Shown here piece after piece: positions 37,950 to 48,499 of a DNA stretch of 64,000 nt; the first letter of the stretch is position 1, and each line of letters starts with the position of its first letter. A program made the translations under genes and the position numbers. The notes below the pieces were generated by a model. The model did not search any database, was not told where the DNA came from, and was given only the letters and a program-made list of their open reading frames with translations. Origin of the DNA: Acidaminococcus intestini DSM 21505 (GTDB taxonomy: Bacteria; Bacillota; Negativicutes; Acidaminococcales; Acidaminococcaceae); NCBI RefSeq assembly GCF_000425045.1, contig NZ_AULA01000008.1, positions 1 to 64,000 on the forward strand. The letters are read 5' to 3'.

Positions 37950-37988
37950 AAAAGCTCCAGCCCTCTTTAAAGGAGGACTGGAGCTTTT
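37950..37988. terminator. Bidirectional terminator between reductase and alcohol dehydrogenase genes
   Basis: An AAAAGCTCCAG stem with CTGGAGCTTTT around an inner CCTCTTT/AAGGAGG helix. Serves the two converging genes. Confidence 0.85.
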
Positions 37989-38016
37989 GATGCATCTGAA
38001 AGGGGCGCCGTTGGCT

Positions 38017-39234
38017 TCAAAAATCAATATCCCTATCGTAGTAGCAGGCTTGGAGCAGCTTTTTCATCTCACTTTCCGTCGGTTTACGGGGATTGGACGA
38101 GGTGCAGGCATCTAAAAGGGCGTCTTTGGCAATTTGGGGCAGTCTTTCTTCAAAGACGGCTTCCGGAATGAACCCTTGCTCTGTCGGAAGGGCATCCTTT
38201 CCATAGAAACGGATGGCACGGGGAATCCTCAGCTCTTTCTGCGTATTACGAATCCAGTCAATGAGGAGATGGACTTTTTCCTCGTCTGTCGTTCCTCCCA
38301 GCTTCATGTAGTCGCAAATGATGGCGTAGCGTTTTTTGGTCGCTTCTTCTTTCGCGTTAAACTGGATAACCTTTGGCAGATACATCGCATTGGCTGCCCC
38401 ATGGATTAGGTGGGCCCCATAATCAGCAAAGGCTGCTCCTGTTTTATGGGCCATGGAGTGGACAATCCCCAGGAGGGCATTGGAAAAGGCCATCCCAGCA
38501 AGGCACTGCGCATCATGCATCTTATCCCTTGCTTCCATGTTGCCTTGGTAAGAGGGAATCAGATATTTTTGAATCATTTCTATGGCATGGATGGCAAGGG
38601 CGTCCGTAAATTCACAATGAGCCGTTGACACATAGGCTTCCACGGCGTGAGTAAAGGCATCCATACCAGTATGTGCCACGAGTTTTGGGGGCATGCCATG
38701 GGTTAATTCAGGATCGATGATGGCCATGTCCGGTGTAATCTCAAAGTCTGCAATCGGGTACTTGATTCCGCTTTTATAATCGGTGATGATGGAAAAACTG
38801 GTCACTTCCGTGGCCGTGCCTGATGTGGACGAAATCGCGATAAAATGGGCTTTGCGCCTTAATTTGGGGAGTCCAAAGACCTTGCGCATTTCATCAAAGG
38901 TGATGGATGGGTACTCATATTTGATCCACATGGCTTTTGCGGCATCAATGGGGGAGCCGCCGCCAATGGCGATGATCCAATCAGGACCAAATTCCTGCAT
39001 GACCTTGGCGCCTTTAAGAACAGTTTCTACTGAAGGATCGGATTCGATACCTTCGTAGATCTTTACTTCCATGCCTGCCTCTTTGAGGTAGGCCTCGGCT
39101 TTACCGAGAGAACCGTTCCGACGGCTGGAACCTCCGCCGGTGCAGATTATGGCACGTTTTCCTGTTAAATTTTTAAGGATTTCCATGGAGCCATAGCCAT
39201 GATAGATATCTCTTGGAAGTGTAAATCGCTGCAT
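38017..39234 (-). CDS. Iron-containing alcohol dehydrogenase (butanol-dehydrogenase type)
   Basis: A group III alcohol dehydrogenase of 405 residues. NAD(P)-binding GGGSPIDAAKAM is near residue 92. The iron site is suggested by the HTGMDAFTHAVEAY segment, GIVHSMAHKTGA and HGAANAMYLP, which supply the Asp and His ligands. It resembles the NADPH-dependent butanol dehydrogenases of clostridia and probably reduces aldehydes from amino acid fermentation. ATG at 39234 follows AAAAAGGAGG. No partner gene in the same direction. Confidence 0.9.
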   Translation of the reverse strand: MQRFTLPRDIYHGYGSMEILKNLTGKRAIICTGGGSSRRNGSLGKAEAYLKEAGMEVKIYEGIESDPSVETVLKGAKVMQEFGPDWIIAIGGGSPIDAAKAMWIKYEYPSITFDEMRKVFGLPKLRRKAHFIAISSTSGTATEVTSFSIITDYKSGIKYPIADFEITPDMAIIDPELTHGMPPKLVAHTGMDAFTHAVEAYVSTAHCEFTDALAIHAIEMIQKYLIPSYQGNMEARDKMHDAQCLAGMAFSNALLGIVHSMAHKTGAAFADYGAHLIHGAANAMYLPKVIQFNAKEEATKKRYAIICDYMKLGGTTDEEKVHLLIDWIRNTQKELRIPRAIRFYGKDALPTEQGFIPEAVFEERLPQIAKDALLDACTSSNPRKPTESEMKKLLQACYYDRDIDF

Positions 39235-39442
39235 AATATGACCTCCTTTTTAGGTTACGGGTTCATCATATCATGGTTCGGATGGATTTCAACTAGTGAC
39301 ACCAAGGGTTCATATTTATGGTGTGAATCTGTAACAAAGTTACCATAAGACCCGCAGTTTTGGCCATGTTCTCAAATCAATTGCCCTTTGCTAAATGGGG
39401 TAAGGCTGTCCCATGATGAGGACGTACTTTCGGGCGTGCTTG
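39235..39442. other. Non-coding spacer between adh and pst
   Basis: No gene seen. It contains a few imperfect inverted repeats, such as GTGACACC/GGTGTGAATC near 39295-39330, and presumably the minus-strand promoter of the dehydrogenase gene. The Pho-box-like segment begins at 39443. Confidence 0.4.
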
Positions 39443-39485
39443 TTTTTACGAAATTTTTACAGGAAGAAAAGGTCAATCTTTACAG
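39443..39485 (+). promoter_or_regulatory. Pho-box-like direct repeats upstream of pstS
   Basis: TTTAC occurs at 39445, 39456 and 39479. The first two are exactly 11 bp apart, and the third is 23 bp further, close to two more turns. An 11-bp direct repeat of this kind is the pattern bound by PhoP/PhoB response regulators. The last TTTACA (39479-39484) could be the -35 of a promoter with a poor -10 (TTCATA, 39501). No phoPR pair adjoins the operon. Confidence 0.5.
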
Positions 39486-39562
39486 AGGTGGGGTAGGCTA
39501 TTCATAAAGCAAAACCAATACAGCTCATAAAAAAGATTGGTGTAAGAAAGGATGGATCATTG

Positions 39563-40465
39563 ATGAAAGTAAAAAGCGCGTTAAGAAAAGGATTGCTGAT
39601 GAGTTTGACAGCTATGATGGTGGTTGGGCTCGCTGGCTGCGGAGGTAAGAAGGCAGCAACGACGGGTGGCGAAAAGGCTCTTTCCGGAAACATTACGGGT
39701 TCTGGTTCATCGGCTCTCCTGCCGCTTGTCAAGGATGCAGCAGAAGCCTTCAAGAAGAACCATAAAGATGTATCCATCAGTCTTAATGCTGGGGGAAGCG
39801 GCACCGGTCTCAAACAGGTCTCCGAAGGCTCTGTCGATATGGGAAACTCCGATGTTCCGGCTGCATCCAAACTGCCTAAGGATAAAGCAGAAAATCTCCT
39901 TGACCACAAGATCTGCGTTATGACCGTTGCGACCATTGTCAATAAGGATGTAGCTGCCACTGTAAAGAACCTGACCAGCCAGCAGCTAAAAGAGATCTTT
40001 ACGACGAAAATCAAGAATTGGAAAGAAGTCGGCGGTCCGGACGAACCGATTGTCCTGATTACCCGTCCGAAGACTTCCGGTACGCGTGCCCTCTTTACGA
40101 AGTATGCATTGGGCGGAGTGGAAGAAGTTTCCAATAAGTCCCTTGAGACGGATAACTCCGGACTCCTGCTCCAGAGTGTTGCCCAGAATAAAGGTGCCAT
40201 TGGATATGTGGCCCTGCCTTATCTTGTAAAGAATGATACGGTCGCCGCCATAGCTATTGACGGCGTTGCCCCGACCTTGGAAAACACCTACAGCGGTAAG
40301 TATAACGTCTTTGGGTTTGAACATATCTACACGGCAAAAGACCCGAAACCGGCGGTCAAAGCTTTCCTCGAATTCATTGGTTCTGCTGATTACGGCAAAC
40401 GGATTGAAGAACTGGGTTACGGTGTCAGCAGCAAGATAGAGCTGAAGGATCCAGACCACGATTAA
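39563..40465 (+). CDS. pstS: Phosphate ABC transporter, substrate-binding lipoprotein
   Basis: A 300-residue PstS with a lipoprotein signal (VGLAGCGG, Cys near 26). The phosphate-binding segments are GSGSSALLP near residue 47 (mature start), GGSGTGLKQ near 82 and RPKTSGTRALF near 170, matching the PstS ligand loops. ATG at 39563 follows AAGGATGG. First gene of pstSCAB-phoU. Confidence 0.94.
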   Translation: MKVKSALRKGLLMSLTAMMVVGLAGCGGKKAATTGGEKALSGNITGSGSSALLPLVKDAAEAFKKNHKDVSISLNAGGSGTGLKQVSEGSVDMGNSDVPAASKLPKDKAENLLDHKICVMTVATIVNKDVAATVKNLTSQQLKEIFTTKIKNWKEVGGPDEPIVLITRPKTSGTRALFTKYALGGVEEVSNKSLETDNSGLLLQSVAQNKGAIGYVALPYLVKNDTVAAIAIDGVAPTLENTYSGKYNVFGFEHIYTAKDPKPAVKAFLEFIGSADYGKRIEELGYGVSSKIELKDPDHD

Positions 40466-40502
40466 GTCCATCTTTCCAGCTTTGAGAAAGGAAGATTTTT
40501 CT

Positions 40503-41429
40503 ATGAAGGAAAAAGCGATGCTGCAGCATGCAGCAGCCATCCATCACAGGGAACTCCTTGCAACGACGGGAGTAAAGCTATGCGGGTTTACAGCGGCTTT
40601 ACTTCCGTTTTGTATAGGCCTGTTCCTTTTTATGCGCGGCAGTGAGACGTTTCTGGTCTTTGGACATTCGTTACAGGAATTTCTTTTCAGTGGGCAGTGG
40701 GCCCCTTCTGATACAGCGTCCGGCGGAGGGCAGGTGGGGGCTGCCATGTTTATCTCGGGCTCCCTTGTCATCTGCCTCCTGGCCCTTTTATTTGCCCTTC
40801 CAGTCAGTCTTGCGGCGGCCATTTATATGACGGAAATTGCATCCCCTTCGTCACGGCGCCATGTCCAACCTTTTATTGAACTTTTTACGGGGATTCCCTC
40901 TGTCATCTATGGCTGGATTGGTCTTACCGTGCTGATTCCTTTTTTACGGAAATTTTTCACGATGCCTTTTGGCTTTTCCGTCCTTTCTGCTTCTTTGGTG
41001 CTGGCAACTATGATTTTTCCCGTGATTACTATGATGGCCTCCGATGCCATGATGGCTGTCCCCAAGAGCCTGCGTGATGCAGCCTATGGCCTTGGTGCGA
41101 CACGTTGGGAGACAATCCGTACCGTTGTTCTTCCTTCTGCCCGGACGGGAATCTTTACAGGGATTGTCCTAGGTCTTGCCCGTGCTTTGGGCGAAGCCCT
41201 TGCCGTGGCTATGGTTGTAGGTCAAATGAAGGTTTTCCCAACCTCCCTATTTCTGCCGGCAACGGCCATGACAACGGTCATTGCTTCTGATATGGGAAGT
41301 GCCATGGAAGGCGGCGAATATAATGCCGCACTTTGGACGCTGGCGTTGCTGCTCTTTGTCATCTCATTCATCCTGATCTTTATTATCCATCACGTGGGTA
41401 AAAAGCGCTTAAAGGGGGCTGACCAATGA
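40503..41429 (+). CDS. pstC: Phosphate ABC transporter, permease PstC
   Basis: A 308-residue inner-membrane protein with about six helices and the EAA-type loop SLRDAAYGLGATRWETIRTV near 200. The family segment YMTEIASPSSRR near 110 is present. ATG at 40503 follows GAGAAAGGAAG. The gene overlaps pstA by 4 bp. Confidence 0.94.
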   Translation: MKEKAMLQHAAAIHHRELLATTGVKLCGFTAALLPFCIGLFLFMRGSETFLVFGHSLQEFLFSGQWAPSDTASGGGQVGAAMFISGSLVICLLALLFALPVSLAAAIYMTEIASPSSRRHVQPFIELFTGIPSVIYGWIGLTVLIPFLRKFFTMPFGFSVLSASLVLATMIFPVITMMASDAMMAVPKSLRDAAYGLGATRWETIRTVVLPSARTGIFTGIVLGLARALGEALAVAMVVGQMKVFPTSLFLPATAMTTVIASDMGSAMEGGEYNAALWTLALLLFVISFILIFIIHHVGKKRLKGADQ

Positions 41430-42346
41430 TTGAAGAAATTCTTTCGCTCCCCCGCCATGATGAGTCCTCTAAGGAAACGGGGCTGAACCGAATCAAGCGA
41501 AAAAGAATGATATCGTCCATCATGACCGGCTTTTTTTATGCGGGGGCTTTTGGCGCGGCCTTGCTGCTCACTATCTTTGTTGCTTTTGTTATCGGGCAGG
41601 GTTTCTTGTCGGTAAATCCAGATATTCTCGATTCCCTTTCCAGCATCTTTTTCAATACCCTCTATCTTGTGGTCCTGGCCCTGTTTTTCAGCGCCTTATG
41701 GGGGATTCCTGCAGGAATCTTTCTTGCAGAATTCGCCGGTCATGGTAAATTGACCAAATGGGTCCGGATGGCGATTGAAACCCTCGCGTCCCTTCCATCG
41801 ATTGTTGTTGGCCTATTTGGTTATCTGGTCTTTATCGTCATGACCGGTTCCCAATGGAACCTGATGGCCGGGGCCCTGTCTGTTTCCATCATGACCTTGC
41901 CCATGCTTGCCTCAGTTACGGAGGACGCCCTTGAAGGACTGCCGCCGTTTTATAAATTGGGCAGCCTGGGCCTTGGAGCATCCCGGATGCAGACACTGAT
42001 CCACGTCGAGCTGCCCGCATGTTTTCCGCGTATCATGACCGGTCTTATCCTCGCTGCTGGCCGTGGCTTTGGGGAAGCGGCCGCCCTGATGTTTACGGCG
42101 GGAATGAGCACGGACATCGACTGGTCAAACTGGGATATTTTAAGCCAATCCTGTCCGCTGAACCCGTTTAGGCCGGGTGAAACCTTGGCCCTTCATATTT
42201 GGGCACTACGGACGGAAGCGCTTGATCCCAATGCGGCGCAAATCGCAGGGGTCACGAGTGCCATCCTGATGTTGGTCGTTGTTATTTTCAATGCGCTGGC
42301 TCGCTATATCAGCTGGCGCATGGAAAAGAAAATGGGAGGAATTTGA
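41426..42346 (+). CDS. pstA: Phosphate ABC transporter, permease PstA
   Basis: A 306-residue partner permease. After a charged N-terminal tail of about 35 residues come the helices, GIPAGIFLAEFAG near 94 and the EAA loop PPFYKLGSLGLGASRMQTL near 175. The large exit loop contains WSNWDILSQSCPLNPFRPGE. Start overlaps the pstC stop (ATGA). pstB follows after 3 bp. Confidence 0.94.
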   Translation: MIEEILSLPRHDESSKETGLNRIKRKRMISSIMTGFFYAGAFGAALLLTIFVAFVIGQGFLSVNPDILDSLSSIFFNTLYLVVLALFFSALWGIPAGIFLAEFAGHGKLTKWVRMAIETLASLPSIVVGLFGYLVFIVMTGSQWNLMAGALSVSIMTLPMLASVTEDALEGLPPFYKLGSLGLGASRMQTLIHVELPACFPRIMTGLILAAGRGFGEAAALMFTAGMSTDIDWSNWDILSQSCPLNPFRPGETLALHIWALRTEALDPNAAQIAGVTSAILMLVVVIFNALARYISWRMEKKMGGI

Positions 42347-42349
42347 TCC

Positions 42350-43126
42350 ATGGAAAAACTAGATGCAAGATCGGAGGACCTGACATTTGATATTCAGCAC
42401 GTGAATCTTTTCTATGGAAAGAATCAAGCTTTGAAGGATATTTCCATGCAGGTCCGCAAAAATGAGATCACTGCTCTTATTGGACCGAGCGGATGCGGGA
42501 AATCCACGCTTCTTAAGACACTTAACCGCATGAATGATTTTGTTGAGGGCTGCCGCGTTGAAGGATCCATCAAGTTTGAAGGGCTTGATATCTTTACGGA
42601 AATCGATTCCTTGCTCCTGCGTTATCGGGTGGGGATGGTCTTTCAGCAGCCTTCGCCGTTTCCTAAGAGTATATATGATAATGTTGCTTATGGGCCGCGC
42701 GTCCAGGGCATTACGAGTCAGTCCGTCCTAGACGGCCTCGTGGAGACAAGTTTAAAGCAAGCTGCCATTTGGGATGAACTCAAGGATCGACTCAACACGA
42801 GTGCCTTGGGCCTTTCCGGCGGGCAGCAGCAGCGCCTGTGCATTGCAAGGACACTTGCCGCGCAGCCTTCCGTGATCCTTATGGATGAACCAACAAGTGC
42901 CCTAGATCCGATTTCTACCCAGAAAATCGAGGATCTTGCCTTGGAACTTAAGCGACAATATACGATTGTCATCGTGACCCATAATATGCAGCAGGCCAAA
43001 CGGATTTCCGACCGAACAGCGTTCTTCTACTTGGGTGAATTGGTGGAAATGGACCGAACCGAAAAACTCTTTACCAATCCTGACGAACCTCGTACGGAAT
43101 CTTACATTACGGGCCGGTTCGGTTGA
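42350..43126 (+). CDS. pstB: Phosphate ABC transporter, ATP-binding protein PstB
   Basis: A 258-residue ATPase with Walker [10 protein letters not shown] near residue 46, the PstB-specific [15 protein letters not shown] segment after it, signature [16 protein letters not shown] near 160 and Walker [14 protein letters not shown] near 182. It energises phosphate import and takes part in PhoU-linked signalling. Confidence 0.96.
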   Translation: MEKLDARSEDLTFDIQHVNLFYGKNQALKDISMQVRKNEITALIGPSGCGKSTLLKTLNRMNDFVEGCRVEGSIKFEGLDIFTEIDSLLLRYRVGMVFQQPSPFPKSIYDNVAYGPRVQGITSQSVLDGLVETSLKQAAIWDELKDRLNTSALGLSGGQQQRLCIARTLAAQPSVILMDEPTSALDPISTQKIEDLALELKRQYTIVIVTHNMQQAKRISDRTAFFYLGELVEMDRTEKLFTNPDEPRTESYITGRFG

Positions 43127-43146
43127 TGCCAAAAGGAGGAATAAAC

Positions 43147-43812
43147 ATGCGGGATGCCTATGTAGACTCCCTTGAAGAAATGCACAAAGATGTGGAAAAG
43201 CTCATTTGCGCGCTCAAGGATACAGTCAAAAGGACGGGGCAAGCCATGCTCAGCATGGATGTCGATATGGCACGGGAAATCCGTGATGGTGATGAGGCCT
43301 TTGATAACATGATCCGTGATATCATGCACAAAGACCTCAATATCCAGGTCCTGCAGTCACCCGTTGCCGGTGATTGGCGGGGTCTTGTCGGAACCTTCAA
43401 GATCCTAGGGGATATGGAACGGATTGCAGATCATTGTTCCGATATCAGCAGCTATGTGCTGCGTATTGCGGGAATGAAAAATCCCCTTCCACTGCCGAAA
43501 GGGGTCGATCATCTCTATGAAGATATGGAGGGTCTTGTCACGACGGCCTTTGACTGTTACCTAAGTGGGGATTCCAAGACCGCGGAACTGATCAAGGATA
43601 AGGATGATGTTGTCGATGCCCACTTCAACCAATTGCTTTATGATCTTTCCAATAAAATCGAGAACCAGGAAGACCGGTTAAGTACGGGTGCCTATGTGGA
43701 TTACGTGCTCATCATCAAATATATCGAGCGCATGGCGGACCATGGAACCAATATTGGTGAGTGGGTCGTCTATCAAAAAAATAATGAATTGCCTGGACGG
43801 CCGAATCTATAA
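43147..43812 (+). CDS. phoU: Phosphate transport system regulator PhoU
   Basis: A 221-residue all-helical protein with the tandem PhoU repeat. The motif DMERIADHCSDIS near residue 92 and its counterpart YIERMADHGTNIGEW near 198 are the metal-binding ExxxD-type segments. ATG at 43147 follows AAAAGGAGGA. Acts between PstB and a phosphate-sensing kinase; the kinase is not adjacent here. Confidence 0.95.
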   Translation: MRDAYVDSLEEMHKDVEKLICALKDTVKRTGQAMLSMDVDMAREIRDGDEAFDNMIRDIMHKDLNIQVLQSPVAGDWRGLVGTFKILGDMERIADHCSDISSYVLRIAGMKNPLPLPKGVDHLYEDMEGLVTTAFDCYLSGDSKTAELIKDKDDVVDAHFNQLLYDLSNKIENQEDRLSTGAYVDYVLIIKYIERMADHGTNIGEWVVYQKNNELPGRPNL

Positions 43813-43836
43813 TTTGGATATCCGGATGTGGGGAAG

Positions 43837-43866
43837 AAAAGGGCTCGGGTGATGGAGCCCTTTTTT
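43837..43866 (+). terminator. Terminator of pst-phoU
   Basis: AAAAGGGCTC with GAGCCCTTTTTT, loop of 8 nt. The left A-run could let it stop azlD transcription from the other side as well. Confidence 0.85.
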
Positions 43867-43976
43867 GCTGTCTCTAACAAGTAGGAAAACGTTCTTTGCC
43901 TTCGTTCATCCTTTCTAAATCGCGGGACTATTACGATTTCATTGATGTGAGCAAAATCCGTGCAGCGAGCAGATTG

Positions 43977-44297
43977 TCAGAGCCTAATCAGCACCATGTA
44001 ACAAACCGTTCCAACGACCATGGAAAGCATCATGCTGCGCTTTTTGAGCTGCAGGAAAACGGTGACGGCTGACGCACATAATTCTGGCAGTCCGTAGGGC
44101 GAAACAAGAAAGGTGATATGGCGCAGGCAGTAGACGCAAAGCATGGCAAAAATGGCGGGTGGCAGGGCCTTTCCCAGATAAGTCATGAAAGGCGGTGTGG
44201 GGCGCCTAGATGAAAAGACAAAGAAAGGAAGAAAGCGGGTCAGGATGGTTGCCGCGGCACAGACGCCAATCGTAATGGCTTCTTCAAAAAAGGTCAT
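43977..44297 (-). CDS. azlD: Branched-chain amino acid exporter small subunit, AzlD type
   Basis: A 106-residue protein with about four helices and the AzlD-type segment GVCAAATILTRFLPF near the N-terminus, where a conserved Thr-Arg follows the first helix. The ATG at 44297 overlaps the azlC stop by 4 bp. Together with AzlC it forms an exporter of branched-chain or related amino acids. Confidence 0.85.
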   Translation of the reverse strand: MTFFEEAITIGVCAAATILTRFLPFFVFSSRRPTPPFMTYLGKALPPAIFAMLCVYCLRHITFLVSPYGLPELCASAVTVFLQLKKRSMMLSMVVGTVCYMVLIRL

Positions 44298-45022
44298 GAA
44301 GGAAAGCCTCCTTTTTGGGTAATTCGTTTGCGCAGGCCCGTTACGAGAATGAGAATCACGATCATGGTGGGAATCAGGAAGTGGTCGGGACCAAATAGAA
44401 GCCTGCAGATTACGGCAGAGCAAAGTCCGATGGATGCGGTGAGCGGCGTTTTTTGCTGGCGAACCTGTTCAACAAAAATGACAATGAACATGCTTGTCAT
44501 GACAAAGTCAATACCTTTTGTGTCAAAGGGAACGAGGGAACCAAAAATGCCGCCAAGGGCTGCGCTTGTAAACCAGTACGTGTAGTCAAGCAGCGTAACA
44601 AAAAGCATGAACCAGCCTGGGTCAACGTCGGGATGGGGCTTTTTGGCAAAGATCAGGGCGAAGGTTTCATCACACATGCCGTAGATCAGAAACGGTTTTT
44701 TCCAACCCATTCCTTTATAGCGGTCCAGCATGGCAATGCCATAAAAGAGGTGCCGCGCCTGGATCATGAGAGCCATGAGAAAAGCTTGGAGCGGGGCAAA
44801 GGGAGAAAGGAGCATGGTCACTGTAACAAACTCCAAGGAGCCGCCAAAGATGATCATGGCCATCAGCATGGGATACCAAAAGGAAAACCCCATACGCTGC
44901 ATATAAAATCCATAGGCTGCTCCGATAAAAAGAAATCCGGCCGCAATGGGAAGTGTAGCTGTCAAGGCCTCCCTGAAAGCATTTAAGATGGGTGGACGGG
45001 CAGGGGACTTGGGCAGAACCAA
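44294..45022 (-). CDS. azlC: Branched-chain amino acid exporter large subunit, AzlC type
   Basis: An integral membrane protein of 242 residues with the AzlC pattern IFGGSLEFVTVTML near residue 65, QARHLFYG near 92 and GMCDETFALIF near 118. Two starts compete: a GTG at 45031 that overlaps the AAGGAG site, and a TTG at 45022 with correct 8-nt spacing; the TTG is preferred. Export of branched-chain amino acids would suit an amino acid fermenter. Confidence 0.88.
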   Translation of the reverse strand: MVLPKSPARPPILNAFREALTATLPIAAGFLFIGAAYGFYMQRMGFSFWYPMLMAMIIFGGSLEFVTVTMLLSPFAPLQAFLMALMIQARHLFYGIAMLDRYKGMGWKKPFLIYGMCDETFALIFAKKPHPDVDPGWFMLFVTLLDYTYWFTSAALGGIFGSLVPFDTKGIDFVMTSMFIVIFVEQVRQQKTPLTASIGLCSAVICRLLFGPDHFLIPTMIVILILVTGLRKRITQKGGFPS

Positions 45023-45037
45023 TGTAATCACTCCTTA

Positions 45038-45072
45038 TTAAAAGGGACTGCCGCCGTTTTGGCGCAGTCCCA
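45038..45072 (-). terminator. Terminator of sstT
   Basis: On the minus strand, GGGACTGCGCC with GGCGGCAGTCCC (one bulge) is followed by TTTTAAT. Confidence 0.85.
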
Positions 45073-45088
45073 TTCATGTGCTGTACAA

Positions 45089-46339
45089 TCAATCTTTGCT
45101 GGGAACAAGGTCCCCGGCCTTTAATTCACCGCGCTTGGCCCGTTCCGCAAACTCAGCCGTTGCCGTAAATAGGACATCACTGCTGCTGTTAAGGGCTGTT
45201 TCACAAGCATCTTCCAAAACGGAGATGATGAATCCAACGCCAACAACCTGCATGGCAAGGTCGTTGGAGATGCCAAAGGAAGCACAGGCGACAGGAATCA
45301 GAAGCAGAGAACCGCCAGCTACACCGGAAGCCCCACAGGCACCGACGGTGGAAATGAGGCATAAGAGGAGGGCTGTCAAAAGATCGACTTGGATTCCTAA
45401 GGTGTTGGCCGCTGCCAAGGCAAGGACAGAAATTGTAATCGAAGCACCTGCCATATTGATTGTAGCGCCAAGCGGAATGGAAATGGTATAGGTATCCGGA
45501 TTAAGTCCCAAGCGTTTGCAAAGGGACAGATTGACGGGGATATTCGCAGCTGAACTTCTGGTAAAGAAGGCATAGATGCCTGATTCACGAATCGTGGCAA
45601 AGACAAGGGGATAGGGATTGCGGTGGATTTTGGCAAAGACGATGATTGGGTTCATGACAAGGGCTACCAAGGCATACGAGGCAATGAGGACCCCGAGCAG
45701 CTTTAAATAAGAAAGAAGGGCGGAAAGTCCGCTTGCAGAAATGGACTGCGTCACAAGACCCATGATGCCGAGCGGGGCAAAACGGATGACCCAGCTGACG
45801 ACAATGGTGATGCCCTTCGAGAGGTCATCAAAGACTTTTTTCGTTTCTTCTTTAGCGACGCTATGCATGGCAAGGCCAATGATGACGGCCCAGGCGAGGA
45901 TCCCAATGTAGTTGGCCCGCAGGAGGGCGTTAACAGGGTTATCCACGACGTTCATGATCAGCGTATGAAGGACTTGGGCAATCCCGCTGGGCGGATTGAT
46001 TTCACTGTTTCCAATCGATAGCTGTAGAGTGACAGGAAAGAGAAAGGACAGCGTTACGCCAACAAGAGAGGCAGCGAAAGTGCCTAGGACATAAAGTGTG
46101 ACGATGGGTTTCATGTTGGTATCACCATCACTCTTGCGCTGCGTCATGGCGTTCATAACGAGAATAAAGACAAGGACTGGAGCCACGCCTTTAAGGGCAC
46201 TGACAAATAAATCGCCGAAGATACTGACGAAGGGGACCGCAGAGGGTACAAAGACGGCGAGCATGATGCCAATGACGAGTCCAATGGCAATCTGTTCAAT
46301 GAGGGGCACTTTCTTTACAAAGGTAACAAGCGGATTCAT
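45089..46339 (-). CDS. sstT: Serine/threonine:Na+ symporter
   Basis: A 416-residue dicarboxylate/amino acid:cation symporter family member. The SstT subgroup is indicated by [18 protein letters not shown] near residue 45 and [13 protein letters not shown] near 286, the serine-rich re-entrant loop, plus the glycine-rich [11 protein letters not shown] near 316 of the second hairpin. The ATG at 46339 follows AAAGGGAG; a TTG 6 bp upstream is less well placed. Imports serine and threonine, fuels for amino acid fermentation. Confidence 0.92.
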   Translation of the reverse strand: MNPLVTFVKKVPLIEQIAIGLVIGIMLAVFVPSAVPFVSIFGDLFVSALKGVAPVLVFILVMNAMTQRKSDGDTNMKPIVTLYVLGTFAASLVGVTLSFLFPVTLQLSIGNSEINPPSGIAQVLHTLIMNVVDNPVNALLRANYIGILAWAVIIGLAMHSVAKEETKKVFDDLSKGITIVVSWVIRFAPLGIMGLVTQSISASGLSALLSYLKLLGVLIASYALVALVMNPIIVFAKIHRNPYPLVFATIRESGIYAFFTRSSAANIPVNLSLCKRLGLNPDTYTISIPLGATINMAGASITISVLALAAANTLGIQVDLLTALLLCLISTVGACGASGVAGGSLLLIPVACASFGISNDLAMQVVGVGFIISVLEDACETALNSSSDVLFTATAEFAERAKRGELKAGDLVPSKD

Positions 46340-46605
46340 GTGCAAACTCCCTTTCTTTCATGACTGAAACAAATGAAAATAAGATTCTTCTAGTATACTC
46401 GTTTCATGTTGCAAGTACAATAGTTTTCAACAAAATCATAAAAAAGGATGCACATTACAAATGCTATCTAAACAAGATAATTAAAACAAACATTGTAATC
46501 TTTAATTCGCTAATTCTAACATAGTGAGTTTTCTATCTCCCGTGCTGAAAAGGGAGAGTTGATCAACTGGCCGTTGATGAGTAGCGCCTGAATGAATCTT
46601 CTATT
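46340..46605. other. AT-rich spacer upstream of sstT
   Basis: No gene seen. It should contain the minus-strand sstT promoter, since the TACTAG/CTAGTATA-type AT-rich stretch near 46385-46400 lies 50 bp before its start. Nothing else is recognisable. Confidence 0.35.
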
Positions 46606-46650
46606 TGAAAAGGCCTGCCACAAGCGTTGGAGTTCGGGCAGGCCTTTATT
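46606..46650. terminator. Hairpin terminator after the DUF559 gene
   Basis: An 11-bp stem AAAGGCCTGCC with GGCAGGCCTTT around a 17-nt loop. On the minus strand it ends in TTTT, 18 bp past the DUF559 stop. Confidence 0.75.
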
Positions 46651-46667
46651 TGAAATCAGGAGGGCTG

Positions 46668-47045
46668 TTAGGAGAGAACGCCCGTTGCCTCTTCAATCCG
46701 TTCTTCAATTTCTAGGCAAACATCCTCAAAATGATGCATAATATCGTCTCTGGTCAGATGAAGGATCTCATAGCCATATCGCCAAAGCTTTTTCTTGCCT
46801 TCGGCTGTATCATCTATGGGGGTTGTCGGATTGTTGGGATTGCCGTCTATGACAATGAGCAGCTTTGCCTTGGCGCAGTAAAAGTCGGCAATGAAGCCAA
46901 AGATACATTTCTTGCGGCCGAACCGGAGAGGGTAGGGTCGCATGAAGTCAAACCAAAGATGACATTCGGCTTCATTCATGGACCGTCTCATGGTGGCAGC
47001 AAGGCCTCTGTTTTCCCAATCTTCGTGTTGTTGGTAATAGATCAT
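46668..47045 (-). CDS. DUF559 family protein, divergent
   Basis: A 125-residue stand-alone DUF559 protein. The family pattern IADFYCAKAKLLIVIDG (residues 51-67) aligns with the usual DFYC...LxIExDG core, but the glutamate expected before the DG is a valine here. The His usually found two to three residues after DG is also absent (DGNPNN). Both belong to the predicted PD-(D/E)XK active site, so it may be inactive. ATG follows GAAGGAGA. A paralogue starts at 166 on the minus strand. Confidence 0.85.
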   Translation of the reverse strand: MIYYQQHEDWENRGLAATMRRSMNEAECHLWFDFMRPYPLRFGRKKCIFGFIADFYCAKAKLLIVIDGNPNNPTTPIDDTAEGKKKLWRYGYEILHLTRDDIMHHFEDVCLEIEERIEEATGVLS

Positions 47046-47223
47046 GTGTCGTGTCTCCTTCGTTATGGATTGGCGTGTAATGGGTTCATGTCCTTTATTA
47101 TGCCCTAAATAGAACGGATATAAAAGGGGGATTGGATAAAAGGGAAGTTTTTGACGTTAAAAGGGATGATTTCGGGGACAAAATGATCCTTTTGGTCATT
47201 ATCTCAAAAGATTTGCCAGCTAT

Positions 47224-47252
47224 TTGAAAAATAAACAGAATCATAGTATAGT
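47224..47252 (+). promoter_or_regulatory. Promoter of trpS
   Basis: TTGAAA (47224-47229) and TATAGT (47247-47252), 17-bp spacer. The 80-nt leader carries a CCGGTC/GACCGG hairpin (47273-47300); no T-box sequence was found. Confidence 0.65.
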
Positions 47253-47296
47253 TATACAAAGAAAGAACCGTTCCGGTCTCCTTTTTTAGGGAATGA

Positions 47297-48400
<1,104 letters not shown>

Positions 48401-48499
48401 GGAAGCGAAGACATTTTTTCTTGTCATTGAACTGAATCATCTGGAAAGGGAAGGGCCCGTGGCGGCGCTTCCTTTTCTTCATGCAAAGGAGCTGAAGCT

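Noticed and set aside
44453-44986. A 177-codon plus-strand frame across azlC
   Set aside because: Antisense to a clear membrane protein gene, rich in His, Lys and Gly, with no start signals.
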